Source: CAZXYS01 sp964645005
Lineage (GTDB): Bacteria; Bacteroidota; Ignavibacteria; Kapaibacteriales; UBA2268
Length of the DNA stretch: 64,000 bases
Direction: 5' to 3'
Assembly: GCA_964645005.1 (NCBI GenBank)
Contig: CAZXYS010000003.1
Location: 106,917 to 170,916, forward strand
Under the pieces are notes generated by a model. The model was not told where the DNA came from. It worked only from the letters and a program-made list of their open reading frames with translations, and made no database searches. This document shows positions 16,392-26,386 of this stretch, one piece after another. Within the stretch, counting starts at the first letter, position 1; each line of letters starts with the position of its first letter. Position numbers and translations under genes: made by a program.

Positions 16392-18038
16392 ATGGCTAAA
16401 CTGACTGATTTACCTTCATGGCAGAAACTTCAGGCTCATCAAAAAGATATGGAAAATGTACTTATGCGAAATCTTTTTGAAGAGGATAAAGATCGCTTCG
16501 ACAAATTCTCTGCCATGTTCAAAGATATCCTGCTTGACTACTCTAAAAACATTGTAACGGAAGAAACAATGAAGCTTCTTTTTCAGCTTGCTGATGAATC
16601 CGGACTGAAAGAGCGCATTGAAAAAATGTTTTCTGGTGAAAAAATTAATTTCACTGAAAAGCGGTCAGTATTGCATACAGCTCTTCGCAACAGATCGAAC
16701 TACCCTGTCGAGGTGGACGGAGAGGATGTCATGCCGCATGTCAATAAAGTCCTCAGCCAAATGAGAGATTTCGTTGACAGAGTTCATGAAGGTAAATGGC
16801 TCGGCTATACTAATATGCCTATCACTGATATTGTGAACATTGGAATTGGAGGTTCACATCTTGGTCCGGCTATGGCAGCCGAAGCATTGAAAGGCTATGC
16901 CATGCCAGGAATGAATATTCATTTTGTTTCGAATGTGGACGGAACAGATGTATCGGAAACATTGAAGCTGCTAAATCCTGAAAAGACGCTCTTTGTCATT
17001 GCTTCCAAATCCTTTACTACACAAGAAACATTGACCAATGCACAGACAGCCAAGGAATGGTTTCTGTCCAATACAGGATACGATGAGGACAATATAGCCA
17101 AACATTTTGCAGCTATTTCAACAAATACCGAGAAAGTTACTGAATTCGGCATTGATCCCCAAAATATGTTTGTTTTTTGGGATTGGGTGGGGGGCAGGTA
17201 TTCCATGTGGTCGGCGATAGGCCTACCGCTGGCTCTATACATAGGGATGGATAATTTCGAGGCTCTTTTGCAGGGCGCCCATAACATGGATCTCCACTTC
17301 CGCGAGGAGCCTTTTGAAAAGAATTTCCCGGTAATTTTAGGTCTGCTTGGAATTTGGTACTCGAATTTTTTCGGAGCCGCATCACATGCCGTCATTCCTT
17401 ATGATGAATACCTGAGACTTCTGCCGGATTACCTGCAGCAGCTTGATATGGAAAGCAGCGGAAAAAGCTCAACCCTCGATGGTGATTTTGTAAATTACAC
17501 CACTGGTCCGATAATATGGGGATCGGCAGGAACCAATGCCCAGCACTCGTTTTTCCAACTTATTCATCAGGGAACCAGATTGATCCCTGCTGATTTTCTT
17601 GCACCGGTGCATTCACAGAATCCTGTCGCAACACATCATAATATACTGCTGTCGAATTTCTTTGCGCAGCCGGAAGCGTTGATGAAAGGAAAAACAGAAG
17701 AAGAAGTCCGCAGGGAATTAGCAGAAAAGGGAAATAATGCAGAAGAAATAGAAAAATTGCTGCCGCATAAACTATTCCCAGGTAATAAGCCGAGCAGCTC
17801 ATTTTTCTTCAATAGATTGACACCTGAAACCCTCGGCGCTTTAATTGCAATGTATGAGCATAAAGTTTTCGTACAGGGAAGCATCTGGAATATTAATTCA
17901 TTCGACCAAATGGGCGTGGAACTCGGAAAGCAGCTTGCGAAGAAGATTCTTCCCGAACTGGATTACGACGAGAAGATAGAATCTCACGACAGCTCGACTA
18001 ATGGATTGATCAATTATTTCAAAAAAGTAAGGAAATGA
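16392..18038 (+). CDS. pgi: Glucose-6-phosphate isomerase
   Basis: Pgi interconverts glucose 6-phosphate and fructose 6-phosphate. The 548-residue protein carries NIGIGGSHLGPAM, VIASKSFTTQETLTNA (sugar-phosphate binding), FWDWVGGRYSMWSAIGLP, PYDEYLRLLPDYLQQLDMESSGKS and the C-terminal FDQMGVELGKQLAKKI signature. It is of the ~550-residue proteobacterial/eukaryote type. I use ATG 16392 (MAKLTDLPSW) instead of GTG 16383. Its last codons overlap the start of the next gene by 4 bases, implying translational coupling. Confidence 0.97.
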   Translation: MAKLTDLPSWQKLQAHQKDMENVLMRNLFEEDKDRFDKFSAMFKDILLDYSKNIVTEETMKLLFQLADESGLKERIEKMFSGEKINFTEKRSVLHTALRNRSNYPVEVDGEDVMPHVNKVLSQMRDFVDRVHEGKWLGYTNMPITDIVNIGIGGSHLGPAMAAEALKGYAMPGMNIHFVSNVDGTDVSETLKLLNPEKTLFVIASKSFTTQETLTNAQTAKEWFLSNTGYDEDNIAKHFAAISTNTEKVTEFGIDPQNMFVFWDWVGGRYSMWSAIGLPLALYIGMDNFEALLQGAHNMDLHFREEPFEKNFPVILGLLGIWYSNFFGAASHAVIPYDEYLRLLPDYLQQLDMESSGKSSTLDGDFVNYTTGPIIWGSAGTNAQHSFFQLIHQGTRLIPADFLAPVHSQNPVATHHNILLSNFFAQPEALMKGKTEEEVRRELAEKGNNAEEIEKLLPHKLFPGNKPSSSFFFNRLTPETLGALIAMYEHKVFVQGSIWNINSFDQMGVELGKQLAKKILPELDYDEKIESHDSSTNGLINYFKKVRK

Positions 18039-18610
18039 GCTTTAGATTACTATATATGCCTGTCCTGGCGTTATTATTGATGTCATTTCAGGATGAAGAA
18101 TTCGATCCTAAAAACTATTCAAGAAACGACACCGAATGGCGTGAAATAATGCCTCCGGACAGCTCATTCATTATTGAATATCCTATAGATCCGGAAATTG
18201 ATACAATTGAAATTGATCTTGACTTCGGAGCTGTTCGTGCTGTTTCTCTTACTTACGACGGAGAGCCGGTTTATGGCAATGTACGTTACATAGTCACATA
18301 CATTGATTATCCCGATACTGTGATCCATAGCTGCTATCCCTATGATATTGTCCGGAGCTTTCTCGATCGCGCCAAAGATGGAAGTGTTGAAAAAGCCGGC
18401 GGCAAGATAAGATCTGCAAAAAAGACCCACGTTGATGGCTATCCGGCAAGAAGAGTGACCGTCGATTATAAAAATTCGGCAGTTCTGAATGCTGAATTTA
18501 TCCTTGTTAAAAGCAGGTTGTACATAATTCAAGTGTTAACTCCGGTAACATACGAGTTTAATGCTTATAAGAAAAGATTCTTGAATTCCTTTAAGTTAAT
18601 TTATAATTAA
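18035..18610 (+). CDS. Hypothetical secreted protein coupled to pgi
   Basis: The start overlaps the pgi stop (ATGA), so it is probably translated by coupling. Residues 1-18 (MSFRLLYMPVLALLLMSF) are hydrophobic and look like a signal peptide or anchor. The mature ~170 residues are rich in beta-strand patterns, Asp and Tyr (FIIEYPIDPEIDTIEIDLDF), with no Cys in an obvious motif. I do not recognise a domain with certainty; the pattern is vaguely like short periplasmic PsbP/DUF1795-type proteins. There is no evidence for a role in sugar metabolism beyond position. Confidence 0.75.
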   Translation: MSFRLLYMPVLALLLMSFQDEEFDPKNYSRNDTEWREIMPPDSSFIIEYPIDPEIDTIEIDLDFGAVRAVSLTYDGEPVYGNVRYIVTYIDYPDTVIHSCYPYDIVRSFLDRAKDGSVEKAGGKIRSAKKTHVDGYPARRVTVDYKNSAVLNAEFILVKSRLYIIQVLTPVTYEFNAYKKRFLNSFKLIYN

Positions 18611-18804
18611 ATAAAAATTACATTTTATATCTGTCTGAAAATGGTTTTGATGCCAAAATCATAATGATTATAATTCGTTAAATAATCTGTTAATTTTATT
18701 TGAAAATTGATTACATTAATTTTGAGAATCTAAGGTAAATCAATAATTTGCGGTTTAATGTGATTAAAATTTGGTAAGAATATTAACGGAAATAAGGAGA
18801 GATA

Positions 18805-19791
18805 ATGGCGGACATTAACGAGATCAATGAGCGGATTCAAAAGGAAAGCTCATTTGTTGAGATGCTCATGATGGAGATGAGCAAGGTGATCGTCGGTCAG
18901 CGGCAGATGGTCGACCGTCTGCTTATCGGGCTGCTTTCCAACGGTCATATACTGCTCGAAGGTGTACCCGGGCTGGCAAAGACACTTGCTATCAGTACTC
19001 TTGCTCAGGCAATTGACGCAAAGTTCAACAGAATACAATTCACACCTGATCTGTTGCCGGCAGACCTGACCGGAACAATGATTTACAACCAGAGAACCGA
19101 AGAATTCACTGTCAGGAAGGGACCCGTTTTTGCAAATTTCATACTCGCAGACGAGATAAACCGCGCCCCTGCCAAGGTGCAAAGCGCGCTGCTTGAATCT
19201 ATGCAGGAAAGGCAGGTTTCCATTAGTGTCGAAACTTTCAGGCTGCCTGAACCTTTCCTCGTGCTTGCTACACAAAATCCGATCGAGCAGGAAGGCACCT
19301 ATCCGCTGCCTGAAGCACAGGTGGATCGTTTCATGCTGAAAGTTGTAATAACGTATCCCAATAGAGAAGATGAGAAGGCTATTTTGAGGGAGAATTTGGC
19401 GAAAGAATTCCCGCATCCTGACCAAATACTGAAGCCTGAAGATATTCTCAATGCGCGGGATGTGGTCAAAGAAGTTTACATGGATGAAAAAATTGAAAAT
19501 TACATTTTGGATATAGTTTTTGCATCCCGAACACCGGCAGAATACAAACTTGATAAACTTGCTCAATTGATCTCGTTTGGCGCATCGCCTCGCGGCTCGA
19601 TATATCTCGCGATGGCAGCCAAAGCCTATGCATTTATTAAGCGGCGCGGTTATGTTATCCCGGAAGATGTTCGAGCAGTGGCTCTGGATGTGCTGCGCCA
19701 CAGAATCGGTGTTACTTATGAAGCAGAAGCTGAGAACATCACCAGCGAAGACATAGTTAATGAAATTCTGAACACTGTGGAGGTACCGTAA
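18805..19791 (+). CDS. MoxR-family AAA+ ATPase
   Basis: MoxR ATPases act as chaperones for maturation of partner complexes, typically with DUF58 and von Willebrand A proteins. The 328-residue protein shows Walker A GVPGLAKT, Walker B ILADEINRAPAKVQSALLE, sensor 1 VLATQNPIEQEGTYPLPEAQ and a C-terminal lid. A ribosome site AAGGAGAG precedes the ATG by 6 bases. It heads a plus-strand block with DUF58 (19986), BatD-like (24385) and BatA (25331), the usual MoxR-Bat arrangement, interrupted by a large secreted-protein gene. Confidence 0.95.
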   Translation: MADINEINERIQKESSFVEMLMMEMSKVIVGQRQMVDRLLIGLLSNGHILLEGVPGLAKTLAISTLAQAIDAKFNRIQFTPDLLPADLTGTMIYNQRTEEFTVRKGPVFANFILADEINRAPAKVQSALLESMQERQVSISVETFRLPEPFLVLATQNPIEQEGTYPLPEAQVDRFMLKVVITYPNREDEKAILRENLAKEFPHPDQILKPEDILNARDVVKEVYMDEKIENYILDIVFASRTPAEYKLDKLAQLISFGASPRGSIYLAMAAKAYAFIKRRGYVIPEDVRAVALDVLRHRIGVTYEAEAENITSEDIVNEILNTVEVP

Positions 19792-19805
19792 TTAGCAATA
19801 TTGAG

Positions 19806-19945
19806 GCTGTCTAACAAGTCGAATTTTGTTTATCCTTCTACTCCGTTCAGGATAACAAAAACAAGTGAAAATAGGAATGTCAAACTGAGCTGAGTAGAGA
19901 TGTGACGAAATTTTTCAACTTATGGGACATCCTCAGGCAAACACT
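19806..19945. repeat. Dispersed repeat between moxR and DUF58 genes
   Basis: The 194-base gap carries TCTACTCCGTTCAGGATAAC and AATGTCAAACTGAGCTGAG, phrases typical of non-autonomous intergenic repeats, partly shared with 13835-13982. It interrupts what is usually a tightly spaced operon. No transposase or target duplication was identified. Confidence 0.5.
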
Positions 19946-19985
19946 TTAATTTTTTATAAAGTTTTTTTTATTTATTATAAAATAA

Positions 19986-20861
19986 ATGGATACTGCAGAA
20001 TTAATAAAGAAAGTCAGGAAAATTGAGATCCGTACCCGCGGATTATCCAGACAATTATTTTCCGGAGATTACCACAGCGCATTCAAAGGTCGGGGCATGG
20101 CTTTCAGTGAAGTGCGGGACTATATCCCCGGCGACGACATCAGAACTATAGACTGGAATGTCACCGCCCGGTTCAACCACCCTTTCGTAAAAGTATTCGA
20201 AGAAGAACGCGAATTGACAGTCATGCTGCTTGTTGATGTAAGTGCTTCGGAAAGCTTTGGCACCCGGCAGCAAAATAAGCGGGATTTGATTACGGAACTT
20301 TGTGCTGTGCTTGCTTTTTCGGCTATTCAAAATAATGATAAAATTGGTCTGATATTTTTCAGTGATAAGATTGAAAAATATATTCCGCCAAAGAAGGGAA
20401 GATCGCATACTCTTAGGATCATCAGGGAATTAATAGAATTCAGACCGGAAAATACGGCTACTGACGTTGGTGAATCACTCAAATTCCTGAGAAATGTTAT
20501 TAAAAAGCGCTGTATTGCTTTTATCATATCCGATTTTCTGAGTAAGGATTTTGAGGGACCGTTGAAGATAGCAGGGCAAAAACATGACACTGTAGCAGTG
20601 CAGATTTACGACATCCGCGAAGCTGAACTGCCTAAAATGGGCATGATCCGCATTCGCGACGCCGAAACCGGAGACATGATGTGGGTGGATACCTCAAGCA
20701 ATAAAGTCAGGGAGAATTATCAAAATTGGTGGAATGAAAAGCAAATCCGCCTCAAAGACGTCTTTAACAGAAGCAATGTTGATGTTATAAATCTAAGAAC
20801 CGACGAGTCTTACGTTGCGCCTTTGAAAGCCTTCTTCAAGCTGCGCGGAAGAAGAAGGTAA
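19986..20861 (+). CDS. DUF58 domain protein
   Basis: A 291-residue cytosolic protein of the DUF58 family, a degenerate von Willebrand A-like fold that partners MoxR. The diagnostic segment is FSEVRDYIPGDDIRTIDWNV near residues 40-59, followed by ELTVMLLVDVSASESFG, a metal-site-like DxSxS. Length is normal for the family. It follows moxR and precedes the Bat genes. Function is inferred from family context: assembly or stress tolerance of membrane complexes. Confidence 0.93.
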   Translation: MDTAELIKKVRKIEIRTRGLSRQLFSGDYHSAFKGRGMAFSEVRDYIPGDDIRTIDWNVTARFNHPFVKVFEEERELTVMLLVDVSASESFGTRQQNKRDLITELCAVLAFSAIQNNDKIGLIFFSDKIEKYIPPKKGRSHTLRIIRELIEFRPENTATDVGESLKFLRNVIKKRCIAFIISDFLSKDFEGPLKIAGQKHDTVAVQIYDIREAELPKMGMIRIRDAETGDMMWVDTSSNKVRENYQNWWNEKQIRLKDVFNRSNVDVINLRTDESYVAPLKAFFKLRGRRR

Positions 20862-20919
20862 TTTAATTGTTGGTCCGACAACGGTCGGATCGTTTATTAA
20901 ATCAGTCGGAGTACTAAAA

Positions 20920-23900
20920 ATGAAAACAAAAGTACTTATTTTCGCAGTCCTTATAAGCCTTTCAGCCGGACTATATTTATTATTAAAAAATGATGAGCAG
21001 CCGAAGCAAAAATTCGAACAAAAGCATTTCATCAATTTTGAACAGGAAGCGGGCACATTCTCAAAAGAAAGATGGAAACTGGAATACTACCGCCTGCGTG
21101 ACCCCAAAACTGGTAAAATACCAGACAATATCCGCACAAAAGAATTGAATTTCGCAAAAACACTACCCGGCTCTTATAACCGCATAAAAAAAGGATATGA
21201 TGAAATCCAAAATACAAAATGGCAAACCCGCGGTCCGAATTTCATCGGTGGTCGTACGAGAGCATTAAATTTCGATGTAAGAGATGAAAACATCTGGGTA
21301 GCCGGTGGAGTCTCCGGAGGCATGTGGCGATCAACCGACGCCGGCAAAACATGGGTGAAAACTACCGAGCCGGACCAGCTTCATTCAATTTCCTGTCTCG
21401 CGCAGGATACCCGCCCCGGCAAGGAGGATAACTGGTACGCAGGTACTGGGGAATATATCGGTAATTCCGCAGATATATCCGGCGATGGTATATACAAATC
21501 TACTGATAATGGTAAAAGCTGGTTTCTTATTCCATCAACATCGACACAGAATCCACAGTCTATTGAAAATCCTTTCGATTATGTATGGGAAATAGTAGTG
21601 GATCCGACAGCGCCGTTAAGTCAAGATGTTGTTATAGCAGCAACTTTAGCTTGGGGAATACAAAGGAGTACGGATGGTGGTAATACATGGGAGGTTGTGC
21701 TTGGGAAATCTAATCCAAGTATATTCACTGAAATATCGGTCACTACCGAAGGGACGTTCTATGCTGCTTTAGGAAGGCAGGGAGGTTTTGGAGGAGGAGT
21801 GTCTCCTGATAGAGGCTTTTACAGAAGTACTGATGGCGTAAACTGGACTGATATAACACCTGAATTCGATGCCGGGGCTTTTTGGAGATTCGAGATTGGT
21901 ATTGCGCCATCCGACGAAAGTCAGGTATACTTTTTTGGGTATACTCCGGGCGCAGGGAAATTAACGTTTAACAGACGAGGCGATAGTTTATGGCACAGTT
22001 TCTGGAAATATACATACATATCCGGTGATGGTTCCGGCGAAGGCGGCAGTTGGGAAAATCGCTCCGAATATTTGCCTAAACCAGATAATGTGCGGTTGCA
22101 AATGAATGCTCAATCATCATACAACATGGTTGTCGCTGTACACCCGGAAGATCCCAACATTGTTTTTCTTGGTGCGACCTCAGTTTATCGTTCTACCGAT
22201 GGTTTTTCGAGCCATGAAAACTGGCAGCTTATCGGAGGTTATTGCCCATTCGGAGACGATTGTGAGTATGCCTATCGCTACCCTAACCATCATGCTGATG
22301 AACATGTTTTCCTATTCTGGCCCAATGATCCGAACAAATTTATTACGGCTTCCGACGGCGGTGTTCATATAACGCATGATGTTATGGCTGACACAGTTGA
22401 ATGGCACTCTCTCAACGAAGGCTATATCACAACCCAGTTCTATACAGTAGCTGTCGATCATGGCACTGAAGGAAGCGAGGAAATAATCGGAGGCACTCAG
22501 GATAATGGTACTCTTTATTCCGCTGAAAATGATCTTCAACTACCATGGACATATCCCTCAGGTGGTGACGGTCTATCGGTAATAATCGAAGACGGCGGGA
22601 ATGTTTATTATGCTTCACAAAATTCATCTACCAGCCCCTCCAGAGTAAGAATGTGGAGAATCCTGATGGATGAAAATGGAGAAAATCTTATAAAGCAAAG
22701 AATAGACCCTGCCGGAGCGAAAGATATTATCTGGAATCATCCTATGGTTCTCGACCCGAATAATCAGAGCCGTATGTACACCGGCGCTGGCAGGATGGTC
22801 TGGAGAAATAATGATCTGTCGGAAATTCCATTTGAAAATTCTACCGATTCAATATCACAAAATTGGGATTCACTCCAGTATACGAGAACTGAACCGGATG
22901 AGGGGACGCATCCGTATGGAGGCATGATAACAGCACTGGATGTATCCACAAATCCGGCAAACATAGTTTATTACGGGACTATTGATGGGCACGTCTACAG
23001 GATTGATAACGCTCATGAAGGCGATCCCGAACCAGTGGAAATAACAGGCAGTCAATTCGCTCGTGGTTTTGTCAACTGCATTAAAATTGATCCTGATGAT
23101 GCTTCCGAAGTTTTCATCGTATTTTCTTCTTACAGGACATTGAGCATATTTCGAAGCACAAATTCCGGCGAAACATGGGAAGCAGTTTCAGGTAATCTTG
23201 AAGAAAATGAGAACGGCGGCGGCGGCGGTCCGGCTGTGAATTGGCTGGATATAGTCCCCGTGAATGGCAAAAAGTTATATTTAGCCGGAACTTCAACCGG
23301 ATTGTATTCAACGGCTTATCTTAATGGCATGGGCACCGTCTGGCAGCAGGAAGGCACGAAAGAGATTGGAAACATGGTTGTCAAAATGGTAGATACTCGT
23401 GCTAAGGATAGTTATGCAGCTGTTGGCACGCATGGGGCAGGTATCTTCAGCGCTTACGTAAATGAACTGCCGCCGGTGCCGGGTAAACCCGAATTACTGG
23501 CTCCGGTTAATGGTTTCGGCGGAGTTACCTATAGTATTGATTTGAAATGGCAAGACCAAAATGATGCTGGTATGTATCAATTGCAGATAGCTTCCGATAG
23601 TGAATTCAACAATATTATCCACCAGGAAGACGGAGTAAGAGGAACGGAATTTAATTACGCAAACCCGGAGCAGGGATTGAAAAAATTCTATTGGAGAGTG
23701 GCAGCGATCAGTGCAGGCGGATTGAGCGAGTATTCTGATGTCAGAACTTTTGTTACAGCAGTCGCAGCTCCTGAATTAACATATCCGGAAAACCGGGCTG
23801 ATTCAATCCCGCTTACAATTTCTTTGAAATGGAATGATTCCGAAGACGCTGATCATTACCATCTGCAATTAGCCAAAAACATCTTCTTTTCTGATATGGT

Positions 23901-24336
23901 AATTGATACAACGGGAATAACAGGCACCAGTCTGGATGTGGAACTCGAATCATTCACCCGCTATTACTGGAAGATAAGCGCCGTGAATGGCGGCAATGAG
24001 GGATTGTTTGGTGATGCATACCGCTTCACTACTCTTGAAGTTGTATCTGTTGATGATTATTTCACACATTATTATCCGTTGGAAATTCTAAGCGTTTATC
24101 CCAATCCCGCTGATAATAATCTGGCACTTGATGTATACGTCCAGGATGCAGGTAAATTCATTGTTTCACTTTATGATTTAAACGGCAATAAAGTGAAGAC
24201 TCTGCATGCGAATAGAATAAATGGCGGGAAAAAATATACATTTAATTTTAACGTAAATGATATACCCCCGGGTATGTATTACCTGATGATAAATATAAAT
24301 GGCTTCGAAGAAGTTAATTCGGTGGTTATTTATTGA
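20920..24336 (+). CDS. Large secreted Asp-box (sortilin/VPS10-like) protein with type IX sorting domain
   Basis: 1138 residues. An N-terminal hydrophobic segment (VLIFAVLISLSAGLYLLL) is the export signal. The main body is a beta-propeller with Asp-box (BNR) motifs such as STDAGKTW, STDNGKSW, STDGGNTW and STNSGETW, as in VPS10/sortilin-like and glycosidase propellers. Two fibronectin-III-like modules follow (from about residue 850). The last ~85 residues (SVYPNPADNN, LYDLNGNKVKTL, IPPGMYYLMI) are a Por C-terminal sorting domain, so the protein should cross the outer membrane by type IX secretion. No catalytic motif is evident; adhesion or polymer binding is plausible. It is embedded in the MoxR-Bat locus. 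Confidence 0.9.
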   Translation: MKTKVLIFAVLISLSAGLYLLLKNDEQPKQKFEQKHFINFEQEAGTFSKERWKLEYYRLRDPKTGKIPDNIRTKELNFAKTLPGSYNRIKKGYDEIQNTKWQTRGPNFIGGRTRALNFDVRDENIWVAGGVSGGMWRSTDAGKTWVKTTEPDQLHSISCLAQDTRPGKEDNWYAGTGEYIGNSADISGDGIYKSTDNGKSWFLIPSTSTQNPQSIENPFDYVWEIVVDPTAPLSQDVVIAATLAWGIQRSTDGGNTWEVVLGKSNPSIFTEISVTTEGTFYAALGRQGGFGGGVSPDRGFYRSTDGVNWTDITPEFDAGAFWRFEIGIAPSDESQVYFFGYTPGAGKLTFNRRGDSLWHSFWKYTYISGDGSGEGGSWENRSEYLPKPDNVRLQMNAQSSYNMVVAVHPEDPNIVFLGATSVYRSTDGFSSHENWQLIGGYCPFGDDCEYAYRYPNHHADEHVFLFWPNDPNKFITASDGGVHITHDVMADTVEWHSLNEGYITTQFYTVAVDHGTEGSEEIIGGTQDNGTLYSAENDLQLPWTYPSGGDGLSVIIEDGGNVYYASQNSSTSPSRVRMWRILMDENGENLIKQRIDPAGAKDIIWNHPMVLDPNNQSRMYTGAGRMVWRNNDLSEIPFENSTDSISQNWDSLQYTRTEPDEGTHPYGGMITALDVSTNPANIVYYGTIDGHVYRIDNAHEGDPEPVEITGSQFARGFVNCIKIDPDDASEVFIVFSSYRTLSIFRSTNSGETWEAVSGNLEENENGGGGGPAVNWLDIVPVNGKKLYLAGTSTGLYSTAYLNGMGTVWQQEGTKEIGNMVVKMVDTRAKDSYAAVGTHGAGIFSAYVNELPPVPGKPELLAPVNGFGGVTYSIDLKWQDQNDAGMYQLQIASDSEFNNIIHQEDGVRGTEFNYANPEQGLKKFYWRVAAISAGGLSEYSDVRTFVTAVAAPELTYPENRADSIPLTISLKWNDSEDADHYHLQLAKNIFFSDMVIDTTGITGTSLDVELESFTRYYWKISAVNGGNEGLFGDAYRFTTLEVVSVDDYFTHYYPLEILSVYPNPADNNLALDVYVQDAGKFIVSLYDLNGNKVKTLHANRINGGKKYTFNFNVNDIPPGMYYLMININGFEEVNSVVIY

Positions 24337-24384
24337 TAATTTTACAGGAAAAGTAAATAAGCTGGATAATTGAACGAAAGGGCA

Positions 24385-25338
24385 ATGATAAAAAGATCAT
24401 TATTTTTAGGATTGATTTTATTAATTTTATTTGATATTGACGGACATTCTCAGCAGGTCAAGGTTGAGTCGAGTATCGATACGAATAATGTATTGATCGG
24501 CGAACCGATAAAAATTGGCTTGCAGGTGATCTCCAAGCCCCCGGCAGGTGTCGTCATGCCTTCAATCGAGGATAGCATCGGAAATCTGGAAGTACTTTCA
24601 ATAAGCAAGATCGATACCATTGCCGAAGAAGATTATCTCGAATTAAAACAAACATATGAAGTGACGAGTTTCGATGCAGGCAGCTATGAAGTGCCACCTT
24701 TCACTGTGATGTACGAGAAAAAGAATATGCAGGATGTTTATCCTGCCAAATCCAACTTCCATACAGTGAACTTTGCCACAGTCGAAATTGATACCACTGC
24801 AGATATTAAAGATGTCAAAGCGCCGCTTGAGATTCCGCTCACTCTTGCCGAGTTTATCTGGTATATTGTCGGCGGAGTGCTGATTACAGCGGCGATTGTT
24901 ATCGGCTACATTCTCTGGAAGCGGAGGACACCCGCTATTTACAAGGATCTTGACTATGACCCGAAAATACCACCCCACGTTTTGGCTCTGGAAGCTCTCC
25001 AAAGTCTGAAAGAAGAAAAACTCTGGCAGAAAGGGCAGATCAAGCTATATTATATCAAGCTGACCGAAATAATCAGGTTATACATCGAAAGAAGATTCGA
25101 AATTCCTGCTCTTGAGATGATATCCGGCGAAATTGTTGATAGAATGAGAAATACGGAGGTCAGCTCAGATCAGATAGACAAGTTGGAAGATATGTTTAGA
25201 AATGCCGATCTAGTTAAGTTTGCGAAGATGGAGCCTCCTACCGAAAAAAACACTGAAGCAATGCACATAGCGGAAGAGTTTGTCAGGGCAACGATACCGG
25301 TAATGAAGAAAGAACACGAGGAGGAAAAAAATGTTTGA
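24385..25338 (+). CDS. BatD-like membrane protein of the MoxR-Bat locus
   Basis: The protein has a signal peptide (SLFLGLILLILFDIDGHSQQ), an extracytoplasmic beta-rich domain starting VKVESSIDTNNVLIGEPIKI (the BatD/oxygen-tolerance pattern), one transmembrane helix near residue 160 (FIWYIVGGVLITAAIVIGYI) and a cytoplasmic helical tail. The start at ATG 24385, after AAAGGG, is preferred to TTG 24370. Its end overlaps batA by 8 bases, so the two are translationally coupled. It likely works with BatA, DUF58 and MoxR in envelope stress or metallocomplex maturation. Confidence 0.82.
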   Translation: MIKRSLFLGLILLILFDIDGHSQQVKVESSIDTNNVLIGEPIKIGLQVISKPPAGVVMPSIEDSIGNLEVLSISKIDTIAEEDYLELKQTYEVTSFDAGSYEVPPFTVMYEKKNMQDVYPAKSNFHTVNFATVEIDTTADIKDVKAPLEIPLTLAEFIWYIVGGVLITAAIVIGYILWKRRTPAIYKDLDYDPKIPPHVLALEALQSLKEEKLWQKGQIKLYYIKLTEIIRLYIERRFEIPALEMISGEIVDRMRNTEVSSDQIDKLEDMFRNADLVKFAKMEPPTEKNTEAMHIAEEFVRATIPVMKKEHEEEKNV

Positions 25339-26341
25339 AAACATAGAATTCGCAAACCCGGAATTTCTGTATCTGCTGATCATATCTCCTCTTATGATTG
25401 TCTGGTACATTCTCCGAAAAAGGAGGCAATCACCAACTATAAGTGTTTCTTCGACCGATGGATTCAAAGCTGCTTCAGCCACTTTTCGCCAGCGTTTACG
25501 TCATCTTTTGCCTGTATTTAGGGCGCTTGCCGCAGCATTATTCATCATTGTGCTGGCACGTCCTCAGACATCATCGACAAATAAATCGGTAAAAACAGAA
25601 GGTATAGATATAGTGATAGCTCTTGACGTATCAACTTCGATGCTTGCGGAAGATTTTAAGCCAAACCGCATTGAAGCTGCAAAAAAATATGCCCGGGAGT
25701 TTATCGAAGAACGGCAGAATGACAGGATAGGTCTCGTGGTTTTCTCCGGCGAAAGCTTTACTCAATGCCCGGTGACTATAGATCACAATGTGCTTAAGAA
25801 TCTCTTCGGATCAGTCAAAAGCGGTATGATCGAGGACGGGACTGCTATAGGAATGGGGCTTGCCACAGCGGTCAACCGCCTAAAAGAAACAGAAAGCAAA
25901 AGTAAAGTCGTAATCCTCCTCACTGACGGAGTAAACAATACCGGCTTCATAGCGCCGCAAACTGCTGCGGATATTGCATCGACCTACGGAATTCGCGTAT
26001 ATACTATCGGCATTGGTTCCAAAGGCAAGGCGCCATTCCCATTCAAGATGCGCACCTGGTCGGGGAAAGTAGTGACACGCTATCAGAATGTTGACGTCAA
26101 GATAGATGAAGAGATCCTGAAAAGCATTGCTAACACTACAAACGGCAAGTATTTCCGCGCTACAAACAACAAAGCCCTCCGGAATATTTACCAGGAAATC
26201 GACAAACTCGAAAAAACCAAGATCGACGTTTCCTACTACAGCCGCTTCGATGAGAAATTCCTGCCTTTTGCCATTGCCGGAGCCATCCTTTTCTTGTTGG
26301 AGATATTATTACGATATACGGTTTTTAGGAGTTTGCCGTAA
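25331..26341 (+). CDS. batA: BatA-type von Willebrand factor A membrane protein
   Basis: The 336-residue product starts with an N-terminal BatA segment (FENIEFANPEFLYLLIISPL) and two hydrophobic helices. A VWA domain follows, with an intact metal-ion adhesion site DVSTSM near residue 98 and the later TDG motif (LLTDGVNNTG). It ends in a C-terminal transmembrane helix (FAIAGAILFLLEILL). This is the standard Bat aerotolerance layout. A GAGGAAAAAA ribosome site lies within the previous gene. No batB, batC or batE follows; the operon ends here and meets the convergent PIN gene 45 bases on. Confidence 0.93.
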   Translation: MFENIEFANPEFLYLLIISPLMIVWYILRKRRQSPTISVSSTDGFKAASATFRQRLRHLLPVFRALAAALFIIVLARPQTSSTNKSVKTEGIDIVIALDVSTSMLAEDFKPNRIEAAKKYAREFIEERQNDRIGLVVFSGESFTQCPVTIDHNVLKNLFGSVKSGMIEDGTAIGMGLATAVNRLKETESKSKVVILLTDGVNNTGFIAPQTAADIASTYGIRVYTIGIGSKGKAPFPFKMRTWSGKVVTRYQNVDVKIDEEILKSIANTTNGKYFRATNNKALRNIYQEIDKLEKTKIDVSYYSRFDEKFLPFAIAGAILFLLEILLRYTVFRSLP

Positions 26342-26386
26342 TGTGAGTTAAATTGCCTATGTAATGATAAGTGACTGTGTCAGTTG

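Noticed and set aside
18850..19701. 283-codon minus-strand frame opposite moxR
   Set aside because: Antisense shadow of a clear MoxR gene.
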